A DNA stretch of 64,000 nt from Streptomyces rugosispiralis (GCF_024505145.1 NZ_JANIAA010000007.1:248001-312000); one strand, 5' to 3'; positions 1 through 8,740 are shown, numbered from the stretch's first letter. Numbers and translations are program-made. The notes: generated by a model from the sequence alone, not told the origin.

Positions 1-1
1 G

Positions 2-139
2 CTGGACACCGCCCGCGAGGAGCAGCACGCGCCCCCGGGCACACTCCTCGCGGCGGGCGCGCCCATCGAGCTTCCGGAACGCTCGGTCCTGCTGCTGCGC
101 GCCCTCACCTCCGTGGACCTACGCCAAAAAACCGAGTGA
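2..139 (+). CDS. glgX: C-terminal fragment of probable glycogen debranching enzyme
   Basis: Only the last 45 codons are in the window, ending at TGA 137-139. The visible tail contains LDTA near its start and then ELPERSVLLLRA. It resembles the all-beta C-terminal domain of GlgX-type GH13 debranching enzymes, where a short GRS-x-LLR strand closes the domain. GlgX hydrolyses alpha-1,6 branches in glycogen after phosphorylase has shortened the outer chains, so it would fit with the GlgP and GlgE genes further along. With so little sequence the family call rests on the tail motif and context; another GH13 hydrolase is possible. Confidence 0.55.
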   Translation: MDTAREEQHAPPGTLLAAGAPIELPERSVLLLRALTSVDLRQKTE

Positions 140-140
140 G

Positions 141-165
141 CACTGTCAGTGGCGGACCGTAGTCT
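141..165 (+). promoter_or_regulatory. Possible promoter and operator of the ABC exporter operon
   Basis: A perfect inverted repeat CACTG-T-CAGTG lies at 141-151. A TANNNT-type -10 candidate, TAGTCT, follows at 160-165 and ends 8 bases before the ATG at 174. No Shine-Dalgarno sequence precedes that ATG, so a leaderless transcript starting at or next to it is plausible. The palindrome would sit between -35 and -10, a typical repressor position. This is inference from spacing only. Confidence 0.35.
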
Positions 166-173
166 CCCCACTG

Positions 174-2033
174 ATGGCTGTGACGAGTGAACCCCGCGCC
201 CAGGAAGGCGGTGCCGCCCCGCGGCACCGCTCCGCCACGCGTTCCCTCCTGCGGCTGTGGCCATATGTGCGCCCGGTGCGGGTGCGGCTGTTCGGCGCGG
301 CCGGGGCGGCGGTCGTCGCCTCCTGTATGGGGCTGGTCATCCCGCTGGTCCTCAAGTGGATGGTGGACGGGCCGGTGGCCCATCGGGACCCGGGCGGGGT
401 CTGGCTGGGCGGTGCGCTGCTGCTCGCCCTCGGCACGGCCGAGGCCGCGCTGTTCGGGCTGCGGCGCTGGCTGGTGGGGCGGCCGCTGGCGTCCGTCGAG
501 GCCGCGATGCGCGCCGATCTCTACCGCCATCTGCAGCGGCTGCCGGTCTCCTTCCACGACCGCTGGGCCTCGGGCCAGCTGCTGTCGCGGGCCACGACCG
601 ATCTGATGCTGCTGCGGATGTTCCTGGCCTTCCCGCTCACCTTCCTGGTGGTCAACGGGGTCACCATCCTGGCCGGGTTCGCCATTCTGCTGTCCCAGGA
701 GTGGACCCTGGGCCTGGTCCTGGTGATCCCGGCGGTGCCGCTGGTGATCCTGTGCTCACTGTTCGAGACGCGGTACGCGGCGGTGGCCCGTACCGTGCAG
801 GACCAGACCGGCGATCTGACGACGGTCGTGGAGGAGGGCGTGCTGGGCGTCCGGATCGTCAAGGGCTTCGGCCGCCACCGCAGCCAGGCCCGCGCCTTCC
901 GCGCCCTGTCCGAGCAGGTCCGCTCCACCGAGCTGCACAAGGCGCGGCTGCTGGCCACGCTCTGGGCGCTGATCATGACCCTGCCGGAGCTGGCGATCGG
1001 CGCGGCGCTGGTGCTGGGCACGGTGCGGGTGGCCGACGGGGATCTGTCGGCGGGCACGCTGGTCGCCTTCCTCTCCACCGCCCTGACGCTGCGCTGGCCG
1101 GTGGAGTCCCTGGGTTTCCTCCTCGCGATGAGCCAGGACGCGGCCACGGCCACCGACCGCTATTTCGACGTCATGGACGCGGAACCGGCCACGGCCGCCG
1201 ACCGGCTTCGGGCCGAGGCTTCGCGGGAGCCCGGCCAAGAGCGGTCTTCGCGGGAGCCCGGCCAAGAGCGGGAGGGCGAGGGCGGGCTGCGGTTCGAGGG
1301 GGTGGAGTTCGCCTACCCGGACGCGCCACCGGAGGAGCCACCCGTGCTGCACGGGGTCGATCTCCACATCCGGCCCGGCGAGACCATGGCGCTGGTCGGG
1401 GCGACCGGCTCCGGGAAGACCACCCTCACCGCGCTCGTCCCCCGGCTCCATGAGGTCACGCGCGGGCGGATCACCCTCGACGGCCGGGACATCACCGCAC
1501 TCACCCGGGATGAGCTGCGCGCCCTGGTGGCCGTGGCGTTCGAGGAGCCCACGCTGTTCTCCGCCACCGCCGGGGAGAACGTCCTCATGGGCGCCGCCGA
1601 CGCGGGGACGGAGGAGCTGCTGCGGGCCCTGAAGGTGGCGCAGGCCGACTTCGTGCACGCGCTGCCGGAGGGCACCGACACGGAGGTCGGCGAGCAGGGG
1701 CTGAGCCTGTCCGGCGGTCAGCGGCAGCGGCTCGCGCTGGCGCGGGCCGTCGTGGGCGGCCCCCGGTTCCTGGTGCTCGACGATCCGCTGTCCGCCCTCG
1801 ACGTACACACCGAAGCGCTGGTGGAGGCGGCGCTGCGGCGGGTGCTGGCGTCCACGACCGCGCTGATCGTCGCCCACCGGCCGTCCACCGTGCTGCTCGC
1901 CGACCGGGTCGCGCTGCTGTCGGGGGGCCGGATCACCGCCGTCGGCACCCATCAGCGGCTGCTGCGGGACAGCGCGGAGTACCGCTCGCTGATGTCCGGG
2001 CAGGAAGCCGAGGAGGGGGAGAGAAGCCCATGA
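174..2033 (+). CDS. ABC exporter half-transporter with degenerate ATP site (subunit 1)
   Basis: This 619-aa half-transporter has an N-terminal six-helix ABC exporter domain (about residues 30-330) and a C-terminal nucleotide-binding domain. Walker A is GATGSGKTT at 409-417 and the signature LSGGQ is at 512-516. Walker B ends in Asp536, followed by Asp537 where the catalytic Glu is expected. The Q-loop reads AFEEP, with Glu replacing Gln. These are marks of the degenerate-site subunit of heterodimeric exporters such as TM287/288 or BmrCD. The linker before the NBD carries a short duplicated segment (REPGQER twice). The stop overlaps the next ABC gene by ATGA, so the two are translationally coupled. 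Probable multidrug or lipid exporter; substrate unknown. ATG 174 has no ribosome site and GTG 180 is an alternative start. Confidence 0.9.
   Translation: MAVTSEPRAQEGGAAPRHRSATRSLLRLWPYVRPVRVRLFGAAGAAVVASCMGLVIPLVLKWMVDGPVAHRDPGGVWLGGALLLALGTAEAALFGLRRWLVGRPLASVEAAMRADLYRHLQRLPVSFHDRWASGQLLSRATTDLMLLRMFLAFPLTFLVVNGVTILAGFAILLSQEWTLGLVLVIPAVPLVILCSLFETRYAAVARTVQDQTGDLTTVVEEGVLGVRIVKGFGRHRSQARAFRALSEQVRSTELHKARLLATLWALIMTLPELAIGAALVLGTVRVADGDLSAGTLVAFLSTALTLRWPVESLGFLLAMSQDAATATDRYFDVMDAEPATAADRLRAEASREPGQERSSREPGQEREGEGGLRFEGVEFAYPDAPPEEPPVLHGVDLHIRPGETMALVGATGSGKTTLTALVPRLHEVTRGRITLDGRDITALTRDELRALVAVAFEEPTLFSATAGENVLMGAADAGTEELLRALKVAQADFVHALPEGTDTEVGEQGLSLSGGQRQRLALARAVVGGPRFLVLDDPLSALDVHTEALVEAALRRVLASTTALIVAHRPSTVLLADRVALLSGGRITAVGTHQRLLRDSAEYRSLMSGQEAEEGERSP
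1219..1271 (+). repeat. 27-bp tandem duplication inside the exporter gene
   Basis: Two in-frame copies with period 27 begin at 1219 and 1246 and are identical over 26 bases. They encode the doubled SREPGQER segment in the linker between the membrane and ATPase domains. The reading frame is kept, so this looks like a recent slippage duplication in a tolerant region. Confidence 0.85.
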
Positions 2034-3901
2034 CCACGGTCGAGGAGGATCGGGAGAGCACGGACGACTGGGACGACCGGGATACGGACGGGGGCCGGGC
2101 GGCGGCATCCGACGACCCGTTCGACCGCGATGTGCTGCCCGTGCCCAAGGGCGCGTCGCCGGCCCTGCTGCGCTCGCTGCTCTCCCCGCGCCGGCGGCGG
2201 GTGTGGCTGGCGGCCGTTCTGCTGCTGCTCCAGCAGGCCGCCGTGCAGGCGGGGCCGCTGCTCGTGGCGTACGCCATCGACCGCGCCGTGCCCGCCTTCC
2301 GGGGCGGCGGCCACGGCCCGCTGATCGCCGTCGGCGCGGGCTATCTGGGCTGTGCGCTCGCCTCCGGGGCGCTGCAGTACGCGTTCATCCGCGCCTCCGC
2401 CCGGATCAGCCAGGACGTGCTGCTGGATCTGCGCGGCCGGATCTTCCGCCACGCCCAGGCGCTGAGCGTGGACTTCCATGAGCGGTACACCTCCGGGCGG
2501 CTGATCTCCCGCGCCACGACGGACGTCGAGTCGCTGCGCGAGCTGCTCATCGAGGGCCTGGAGGAGCTGCTCGGGGTCGCGCTGTCGGTGGTCTACATCT
2601 CCATCACGCTGCTGTACCTGGACTGGGGGCTCGGCGCGGCGGCCGTGCTCTCCTTCTGGCCGCTGTATCTGCTGATCCGCTCCTTCCAGCGCCGCTCCAT
2701 GCGGGTGTACCGCAAGCGGTCGACGGCCATCGCGGCGGTGATCGTGACGTTCACCGAGACCATGAACGGCATCCGCCCCGTGCAGGCGTTCCGCCGCGAG
2801 CGCGCCAACGACGCGCGCTTCGGCGAGCAGAACCACCGCCATGAGCGCGCCAACGGGGACGCGATCCTGGAGATGGCCCGCTATGTGGTCAGCTCCCGGC
2901 TGGTGGCCAACGCGGCGGTGGCCGCCCTGGTGCTCTGGGGCGCCTACCGGGTGGCCTCCGGTTCGCTGGCGCTCGGGGTGCTCGCGGCGGCCGCGCTGTA
3001 TCTGCGCAGGCTGTACGACCCGATCGACCGGCTGGGGATGTTCCTCAACTCGTACCAGTCGGCGGCCGCCTCGCTGGAGAAGATCGCGGGCCTGCTGGCC
3101 CAGCGCCCCTCCGTGCCCGAGCCCGCCGACCCCAAGCCGCTGCCGCCGCGCCCGACGAAGGCCCCCGGCCGGGAGGTGGTCTTCGACGGGGTGCGCTTCG
3201 CCTATCGCACCGGCGGCGAGGTGCTGCCCCGCTTCGATCTCACGCTGCCCGCCGGGCAGACGGTCGCGGTGGTCGGGGCTACCGGCGCGGGCAAGTCCAC
3301 CCTCGCCAAGCTGCTGGCCCGCTTCTACGACCCCAGCGACGGCCGGGTGCTGCTCGACGGGGTGGATCTGCGCGATCTGGCCATGCTCGAACTGCGGCGC
3401 GGTGTGGTCATGGTGACGCAGGAGGCGTTCCTGTTCTCCGGCACGGTCGCCGACAACATCACCATCGGCCGCCCCGACGCCACCCGCGCCGAGGTCGAGC
3501 AGGCGGCCAAGGCGATCGGCGCGCATGACTTCATCGCCGCGCTGCCCGACGGCTACGACACGGACGTGCGCAAGCGCGGCGGCCGGATCTCCGCCGGTCA
3601 GCGCCAACTGGTCGCGTTCGCCCGCGCGTTGCTCGCCGATCCGTCCGTCCTCATCCTCGACGAGGCCACCTCCTCGCTCGACATCCCGGGCGAGCGGGCG
3701 GTGCAGCGCGCCATGGACACGGTGCTGCGCGGCCGTACGGCGGTCGTCATCGCCCACCGGCTGTCGACGGTCGAGACGGCCGACCGGGTGCTGGTCATGG
3801 CCGACGGCCGGATCGTGGAGGACGGTCCGCCGGACCGGCTGATCGCGGGCGAGGGCCGGTTCGCGGCACTGCACCAGGCATGGCGGGACAGCTTGGTGTG
3901 A
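2030..3901 (+). CDS. ABC exporter half-transporter (subunit 2)
   Basis: This 623-aa partner of the preceding gene starts inside its stop codon (ATGA overlap). It has an acidic N-terminal tail of about 40 residues, a six-helix exporter domain and an NBD. Walker A is GATGAGKST at 416-424, the Q-loop is VTQEAF, and Walker B Asp544 is followed by the canonical catalytic Glu545 (LDEATSSLD). The signature is ISAGQ (520-524) rather than LSGGQ. In a heterodimer this altered signature would face the degenerate Walker site of subunit 1, while subunit 1's intact LSGGQ would complete the active site here. The two genes therefore very likely encode one asymmetric exporter. No regulator or dedicated resistance gene sits beside them, so the substrate cannot be inferred. 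Confidence 0.9.
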   Translation: MTTVEEDRESTDDWDDRDTDGGRAAASDDPFDRDVLPVPKGASPALLRSLLSPRRRRVWLAAVLLLLQQAAVQAGPLLVAYAIDRAVPAFRGGGHGPLIAVGAGYLGCALASGALQYAFIRASARISQDVLLDLRGRIFRHAQALSVDFHERYTSGRLISRATTDVESLRELLIEGLEELLGVALSVVYISITLLYLDWGLGAAAVLSFWPLYLLIRSFQRRSMRVYRKRSTAIAAVIVTFTETMNGIRPVQAFRRERANDARFGEQNHRHERANGDAILEMARYVVSSRLVANAAVAALVLWGAYRVASGSLALGVLAAAALYLRRLYDPIDRLGMFLNSYQSAAASLEKIAGLLAQRPSVPEPADPKPLPPRPTKAPGREVVFDGVRFAYRTGGEVLPRFDLTLPAGQTVAVVGATGAGKSTLAKLLARFYDPSDGRVLLDGVDLRDLAMLELRRGVVMVTQEAFLFSGTVADNITIGRPDATRAEVEQAAKAIGAHDFIAALPDGYDTDVRKRGGRISAGQRQLVAFARALLADPSVLILDEATSSLDIPGERAVQRAMDTVLRGRTAVVIAHRLSTVETADRVLVMADGRIVEDGPPDRLIAGEGRFAALHQAWRDSLV

Positions 3902-4024
3902 GGCGGGGGCCGGATCTGGTGCGCGGCGGGCGCCGGGTGTACGGCGGGGGCCGGACCTGGTGCGCGGCGGGCGCCGGGTGTACGGCGGGGGCCGGACCTG
4001 GTACGCGGCGGGCGCCGGATGTAC
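3902..4024. repeat. 41-bp tandem array, three copies
   Basis: Three near-identical 41-bp units run at 3902-3942, 3943-3983 and 3984-4024, beginning at the base after the stop codon of the ABC gene. Each unit has the form GGCGGGGGCCGG, a short spacer, then GGCGCCGG and GTAC. The array fills the gap to the convergent racemase gene. Confidence 0.9.
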
Positions 4025-4052
4025 GGCCCGGCGATCCGTTGACGGCCGCCGC

Positions 4053-4721
4053 TCAGGCCCCGTACGCGTACGAGGCCAGCAGCCCGGCGGCGAGCACCGG
4101 GTCCACGACCGGAACGCCCAGCCGCCGCTCCAGCAGCGGCCGGACGCCGATGGTGTTCAGGCCCGTACAGGCGAGGAGCAGCGTGTCCGCGCCCGACGCG
4201 ACGAGCCCGGCGGCGGCCTCCAGCACCGCCTCCGGCCCCTCCGGGGCGAGCAGGTCGGTGGTGCGGTGGACGCCGTGGGGCCGGGCGGAGGCGATGAAAC
4301 GGTCGCCGAGCAGGGCGCGTACGGCTGGCGGTGCCTCGTCCCGGATGCCCAGCACCCCGACCCGGCGGCCCAGGCCCAGGGCCACGGCGGCGGCCGCCGA
4401 CCCCGCGCCGATGACGGGGACGCCTACGGCGTGCCGGGTCTTGTCGAGCGCCGGATCGGCGGCGCAGCTGATGATCAGCGCCTGCGCCCCGGCATCGGCC
4501 AGCTCCCGGGCGAGCGCCACGATCTTGGGTTCGGCGCGGGCCTCGGACTCGTCGTCATGGATGCCGTGCGGCTGGCCGGGGATGCACCGCGAGACGGTCG
4601 GCAGACCGTAGCGCTCCTCGATGGCCGTGCCATGGGTGGCGACGGCGGCGGCGTCCTCGCTGGTGAGGACCCGGATCACCCCGATGGGCCGGGCCGGGGC
4701 TTCGGACGGGGGGACGGACAT
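4053..4721 (-). CDS. Asp/Glu/hydantoin racemase family protein
   Basis: A 222-aa protein of the cofactor-independent Asp/Glu racemase superfamily. The paired catalytic cysteines are visible as IISC (Cys86) and LLACTG (Cys185) in two pseudo-symmetric halves. ATG 4721 was chosen because GGAGGT lies just upstream; a longer frame to 4787 lacks a ribosome site and has a low-complexity N-terminus. It is the last gene of the minus-strand run DUF1177 - OPT - AroM - racemase, separated from aroM by a 46/47-bp repeat array. It probably racemises or isomerises an acidic amino acid or related acid released from the transported substrate. The exact substrate (aspartate, glutamate, hydantoin, maleate) cannot be told from sequence. 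Confidence 0.75.
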   Translation of the reverse strand: MSVPPSEAPARPIGVIRVLTSEDAAAVATHGTAIEERYGLPTVSRCIPGQPHGIHDDESEARAEPKIVALARELADAGAQALIISCAADPALDKTRHAVGVPVIGAGSAAAAVALGLGRRVGVLGIRDEAPPAVRALLGDRFIASARPHGVHRTTDLLAPEGPEAVLEAAAGLVASGADTLLLACTGLNTIGVRPLLERRLGVPVVDPVLAAGLLASYAYGA

Positions 4722-4774
4722 GGTGGACCTCCGGTGGTGAGGCACTGGCGATGGGGCGGGCGGAGGGTGCGCGT

Positions 4775-4980
4775 AGGCGCCGCGCACCGGTCACCGCCGA
4801 GAGTGCGAGTGGAGTAGGCGGAGGCGCCGCGCGCCCGTCACCCCGAGGGTGCGACTGGAGCACGCGGAGGCACCGCGTCCCGTCGCGCCGAGAGTGTGCG
4901 TGGGGAACGCGGCAGGTGCCGCGCGCCCTCCGCGCCGAGCGTGCGGGTGGAGTGCCGCGCATCCCTCACGCCGAGGCCGC
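4775..4980. repeat. Degenerate 46/47-bp tandem array, four copies plus a part
   Basis: Units starting AGGCRCCGCG or AGGTGCCGCG begin at 4775, 4822, 4868 and 4914 (spacings 47, 46, 46). A partial fifth copy runs into the 3' end of aroM. The copies differ by scattered substitutions but keep GTGCG and GTGGAG blocks. The array occupies nearly the whole aroM-racemase spacer. Confidence 0.8.
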
Positions 4981-5778
4981 CACCACCTCCGCCGCCATCC
5001 GGACGGCGATCGCGCGGGCCAGCAGGACGGGGCGGTTCGCGGCCCGCAGGGCGGCGGTGCGCATCCGCTCGGTGTAGCCGATGCAGTCCAGGACGAGCCA
5101 GGAGCTGCCGCGCTCGGCCAGGCCGCGCGCGGCGGCGGCCACGTCGTCCAGGACGCGCTCGGCGGGACCGTACGGATCGGCGGCCGCGGCCTCCACCCGG
5201 CCGGGCAGCAGCTCCGCCCAGCGCCGGGAGACGTCCTCCGCCTGGGCCGGGTGCGGGCAGACGATGCCCACGGGGTCGGTGCCCACGGCCGCGGCCACGG
5301 CCTGCTGCACCAGCGGTTCGGCGAACAGCAGCGGCCGCCGGGCCCGTACCGCGGGGAAGCGGCCGGTGCACAGCAGCAGTGTCGCGGCGGCGCCGTCCCG
5401 CTCCGCGCGGGCGACCGCGTCCGCGATGCGCGGGACGATCGCCCCATGCCCGAGCAGCACCGAACGGCCGTCGCGCAGCCGGGAGACCAGCGGAGCCTCC
5501 CCGTGTTCGGGGGCCAGCAGTCGGCGGGTCGCGGCCTCGGCGTCACCGTCGAACCGGTCGGCGTCGAGCGCGCCGTGCTCGACCAGGCGCACCCCGGGCA
5601 GCAGCGGTTCGGCGTCCGGGCGGAGGTCGGCGCGCGGGGCCTGGCCGATGGTGACCAGGCCGAGGGCCGGGCCACCCGCCGGATGGTCGCGGTCCACGGC
5701 GTCCATAGTCTCCGTGGCCTCCGTGGTGTCCACCGTCTCCGTGGTGTCCACCGTCTCCGTGATGTCCACAGCGTGCAT
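4966..5778 (-). CDS. AroM family protein
   Basis: 270 aa from the ATG chosen here. The core begins LGLVTIGQAPR, the conserved N-terminal signature of the AroM family, whose biochemical role is unknown although the E. coli gene lies by aroL. Before this core is an extra tail made of TETVDT repeats, encoded by an 18-bp DNA repeat at about 5720-5769. Two starts are plausible. ATG 5778 follows GAGGAAGG very closely. GTG 5826 overlaps the upstream transporter stop as GTGA, which would couple translation. It probably works with the adjacent racemase, to whose fold the AroM family may be related, on a product of OPT-mediated import. Confidence 0.75.
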   Translation of the reverse strand: MHAVDITETVDTTETVDTTEATETMDAVDRDHPAGGPALGLVTIGQAPRADLRPDAEPLLPGVRLVEHGALDADRFDGDAEAATRRLLAPEHGEAPLVSRLRDGRSVLLGHGAIVPRIADAVARAERDGAAATLLLCTGRFPAVRARRPLLFAEPLVQQAVAAAVGTDPVGIVCPHPAQAEDVSRRWAELLPGRVEAAAADPYGPAERVLDDVAAAARGLAERGSSWLVLDCIGYTERMRTAALRAANRPVLLARAIAVRMAAEVVAASA

Positions 5779-5822
5779 GTCCTTCCTCACAGGGCCGTCG
5801 ACGGGGCCTGCCACGGGCTCGT

Positions 5823-7511
5823 TCACAGCGCCTTGGTGAGCTGGCCGACGTCGTTGAGGGAGCTTCCGGCGACGAGTCCCGCGCCGACCAGCGACAGATC
5901 GTTCTCGGCCTGCTCGTCGGACTCCTTGCGTGCCCGCGCGTCGGCGATCCCGCGCCGCCGCCACACGGTGTAGAGCTGGCGGACGACCAGGGCGCCGAGG
6001 ACCATCCAGCCGGCCTGGGGCGTGGCCACCAGAAGGCCGGTGGCCAGCAGGACGCCCATCTGCCGGGAGGGCCCGCCGATGAGCTGGACCAGCGCGCCGG
6101 GGATCGCCCACAGCAGCATGGTGGTCATGGTGCCGGGCTCGAGGCCGGTCTTGATGGTGGTGACGTAGACCTCCGCGACCGGCGGCACCTTGCCGTCGGA
6201 GAAGAAGGCCTTCCAGGCGACGGCGACGACCACCAGCGCCACTCCGAAGCCGACGAGCTGGGCGAGGTACTGCTGGCGCCGCCCCTCGATCTCGAAGGGC
6301 CGCCAGGGTGCGGCGTCCCGGCGCAGCAGCCAGCCCGCCTTGAAGTCGTAGCCGAGGTCGGCGAAGGCCGGGCCGGTGGAGGCCGTGTAGCCGACCAGCA
6401 GGGCGAGCGGCACGGTCGGGATGTGCAGCACCAGACCGATGATCAGGAAGATCAGGGTGACGGCGAAGGCCGGGAACCAGCCGGAGTGCATCGCCGCCAG
6501 CCCCACGATCAGCTGGTGGACGATGGCGGCGACACCGGCCAGCAGCACCCAGCCGACCAGCGCGGGCAGCGAGAGCCCGCCGACCACGCCGCCCGCGATC
6601 GCGACCACGACCGCGCCGCAGACGAAGAGGCCCATGCCCTCCAGCAGTCCCCGCCGCAGCTGGGGGGCCTGGACCGTACGGCCACCGTCGGCGCCATCGG
6701 CGTCCGCGCCGCCGTCGGCGCTCTCCGCCTGATCAGCCCCATCGCTCCCGCCCTTCCGCGTCCGCATCAGCAGCAGCGCCTGGACCAGGGCGACCAGCCC
6801 GGCGCCGATCATCAGCCCGTGCGGCACGTGGTTCGCGCCCAGGTCGAAGCCGAAGTCGGGGGCGTACTGCCCCACGGTCAGCCCGATGCCGAACATGGCG
6901 AGCGCCCAGATGTTGCCCAGGAAGCCCACACCCGCGGCGCTGGTGGGCAGCTTGAACAGCGCGCCGACGAAGCCGACCAGGGCGCCCGCGCCCAGGATCG
7001 CGGCCTTGCGCCCACCGGTGTCCCCGGCCTTGATCGTCTCGGCCGCCGCGATACCGGCCGGCCAGGAGCCGGTGGCGGGCAGCAGCTTGGAGTCGAACAC
7101 CCGGTACAGCACCCAGCTGTCGACCGCGAGCCCGATGACGGCCCCGCCGAGCATCGGCCACACCAGGTCGTTACGTCCCAGCGCGAAGGGCACCGCGATC
7201 GGGGTGAGCAGGGAGTTGGCCGCGGCGAAGGTGGAACCGGAGATCGCCGACTGCACCAGGTTCTGCCGGTGCTTCGAGCGCATCCGGGTCAGCACGCCCA
7301 GCGGGATACGGCCGATGAGCATCGCCACCAGGGCGCCGATCACCGCCGTATTGGGCGACACCCCGAGTGTGGTGATCAGCACGATGCCGATCAGCGCGCC
7401 GAGGACCGACAGCACGATGGTCAGGACGAGGGTGACCGGTTCGAAGGCTCTGGGGTGCGACCGCGGTGGGGCGTCCGCGGCCGCGGCGGTGGCCTGGGGG
7501 TTCGGGTTCAT
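5823..7511 (-). CDS. OPT family (oligopeptide-type) transporter
   Basis: A 562-aa polytopic membrane protein with about fifteen hydrophobic segments and an acidic hydrophilic loop near the middle (SDGADQAES region). The segment AAAETIKAGDTGGRKA and the paired-repeat layout match the OPT/YSL transporter family, which imports oligopeptides or metal-chelate peptides with protons. ATG 7511 has GGAGTCCCC directly upstream. It lies 55 bp after the DUF1177 gene and feeds into aroM, so all four genes are probably one transcript. The neighbours (dipeptidase E, acid racemase) favour a peptide or acidic amino-acid derivative over a siderophore, but this is inference. Confidence 0.8.
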   Translation of the reverse strand: MNPNPQATAAAADAPPRSHPRAFEPVTLVLTIVLSVLGALIGIVLITTLGVSPNTAVIGALVAMLIGRIPLGVLTRMRSKHRQNLVQSAISGSTFAAANSLLTPIAVPFALGRNDLVWPMLGGAVIGLAVDSWVLYRVFDSKLLPATGSWPAGIAAAETIKAGDTGGRKAAILGAGALVGFVGALFKLPTSAAGVGFLGNIWALAMFGIGLTVGQYAPDFGFDLGANHVPHGLMIGAGLVALVQALLLMRTRKGGSDGADQAESADGGADADGADGGRTVQAPQLRRGLLEGMGLFVCGAVVVAIAGGVVGGLSLPALVGWVLLAGVAAIVHQLIVGLAAMHSGWFPAFAVTLIFLIIGLVLHIPTVPLALLVGYTASTGPAFADLGYDFKAGWLLRRDAAPWRPFEIEGRRQQYLAQLVGFGVALVVVAVAWKAFFSDGKVPPVAEVYVTTIKTGLEPGTMTTMLLWAIPGALVQLIGGPSRQMGVLLATGLLVATPQAGWMVLGALVVRQLYTVWRRRGIADARARKESDEQAENDLSLVGAGLVAGSSLNDVGQLTKAL

Positions 7512-7566
7512 GGGGACTCCTGCGGGGTCCGGGGCGGGGACGGGTCGGTCGCCCCGGACGGGTCGG

Positions 7567-8529
7567 TCACCCCTCCGGGGTGAGGGCCTGGAGGTGGGTC
7601 ATGGGTCCGTACAGCTCGACCAGGCGCGCGAACTCCTCGGCGTCCAGGAAGCGGGCGACGCCGCGACCGAACTCCTTGGCGGTCTCGACGGCGAACCGGG
7701 CCGCGACGGCGATGTCGGTCTCGTGGCTGGCGCCGGTGGCGCATCCGGCCACCGCCGAGCCCGCCGTGATCGCGAGGCCGACGACGGGGGCGGTGGTGGC
7801 CACGGCGGGCTGGAGGATGGAGTTGAGGTGGTGCACTCCGTTGCCGTACGGAGTGATGTCCTGCGTGGTGATCGGCAGGATCCGCGCCGACTCGCCGGTC
7901 ACGCTCTCCAGGACGGACACCAGATCCTCGCTCACCCGCAGGATCCAGCCCTGGCAGACCGTGGGCGACAGGGCGACGCCCCGGTGGTTGAGCAGCCGGT
8001 TGCCCTTGGTGGTGTCGATGGAGACGACCGCGTCCATCGCGGGCGAGATCTCCTCGCGGTTGCACACCAGGGTGTCCACCGGGGAGTCCATGAAGGGCAC
8101 GGGGTCGTGCGGCTGGGTGGGGGCCCAGCCGGAGACGTGGGTGGAGAGCGTGACATCGCCGTCCAGGACGTCGCCCCGGGCGTGCATGTCCAGCAGCTTG
8201 GCCGCGGCGGACAGCGCCGCCACCGCCCCGTCGGCGTCCGAGACCAGCCCGATCCGCTCCGGGCGGGCGCCGACTCCGCCGAGCCGGCCGAGGATGCCCA
8301 GGGTCGGGGCGGCGCCGCCGGACAGCTTGCCGCGGCGGCCGGGGACGGTGACGGAGACGAAGTCCGTGCTGCCCTTGTCGCCCTCGACGGTGCGTACCTC
8401 GATCGCGGGCGCCGTCTGCGGGTCGGCTCCGGCCGCGGCCTGGACCGCGCGCAGATGGTCGGCGAGGAGGGCCCCGCTGGTCTGCGGACGGTCGAGGAGT
8501 TCGATGATGTCAAGGACGTGTTTGAGCAC
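7567..8529 (-). CDS. DUF1177 domain-containing protein
   Basis: A 320-aa soluble protein recognisable as the DUF1177 family, whose function is not established. Visible conserved stretches are HVLDIIELLD at the N-terminus, the central VSIDTTKGNRLLNHRG, and TQDITPYGNG followed by HHLNSILQP. GTG 8529 was chosen because it opens the VLKHVLDII start typical of the family and has GAGAGG about 8 bases upstream. First gene of the minus-strand OPT/AroM/racemase run and divergent from an IclR regulator across 211 bp. The co-location suggests an enzyme of the same catabolic route, perhaps an amidohydrolase-like or ring-processing step, but nothing in the sequence proves catalysis. Confidence 0.7.
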   Translation of the reverse strand: MLKHVLDIIELLDRPQTSGALLADHLRAVQAAAGADPQTAPAIEVRTVEGDKGSTDFVSVTVPGRRGKLSGGAAPTLGILGRLGGVGARPERIGLVSDADGAVAALSAAAKLLDMHARGDVLDGDVTLSTHVSGWAPTQPHDPVPFMDSPVDTLVCNREEISPAMDAVVSIDTTKGNRLLNHRGVALSPTVCQGWILRVSEDLVSVLESVTGESARILPITTQDITPYGNGVHHLNSILQPAVATTAPVVGLAITAGSAVAGCATGASHETDIAVAARFAVETAKEFGRGVARFLDAEEFARLVELYGPMTHLQALTPEG

Positions 8530-8701
8530 GGCTGGCCTCTCACGGCGGGTGAAGCGGTGTCGGGATGACGCGGTCGGTCGGGGTGATGCGGTCGGTGACG
8601 GCGATGGCCCGACCGGGCATGAGCGGGGAAGCGGTGCGCGGGGCGGGCACTGCCACCGGGCACCGGCCTGGCCAGGGTCCGCCCGGCGTCGCGCAGTGCG
8701 C

Positions 8702-8729
8702 AATGTTTTCTCTATATCCGAGAATGTTT
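8702..8729. promoter_or_regulatory. Direct repeats upstream of the IclR gene
   Basis: Two AATGTTT copies lie at 8702-8708 and 8723-8729, 21 bp apart, which places them on the same DNA face. They are in an AT-rich island of an otherwise very GC-rich divergent region, just before the IclR ATG at 8741. They are candidate binding half-sites for that regulator controlling both directions. Confidence 0.4.
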
Positions 8730-8740
8730 ACCCTTTCGTC

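Noticed and set aside
3902..4024. Possible CRISPR array in the direct repeats
   Set aside because: The units abut without unique spacers, and no cas genes are present; it is a plain tandem repeat. The same holds for the other arrays.
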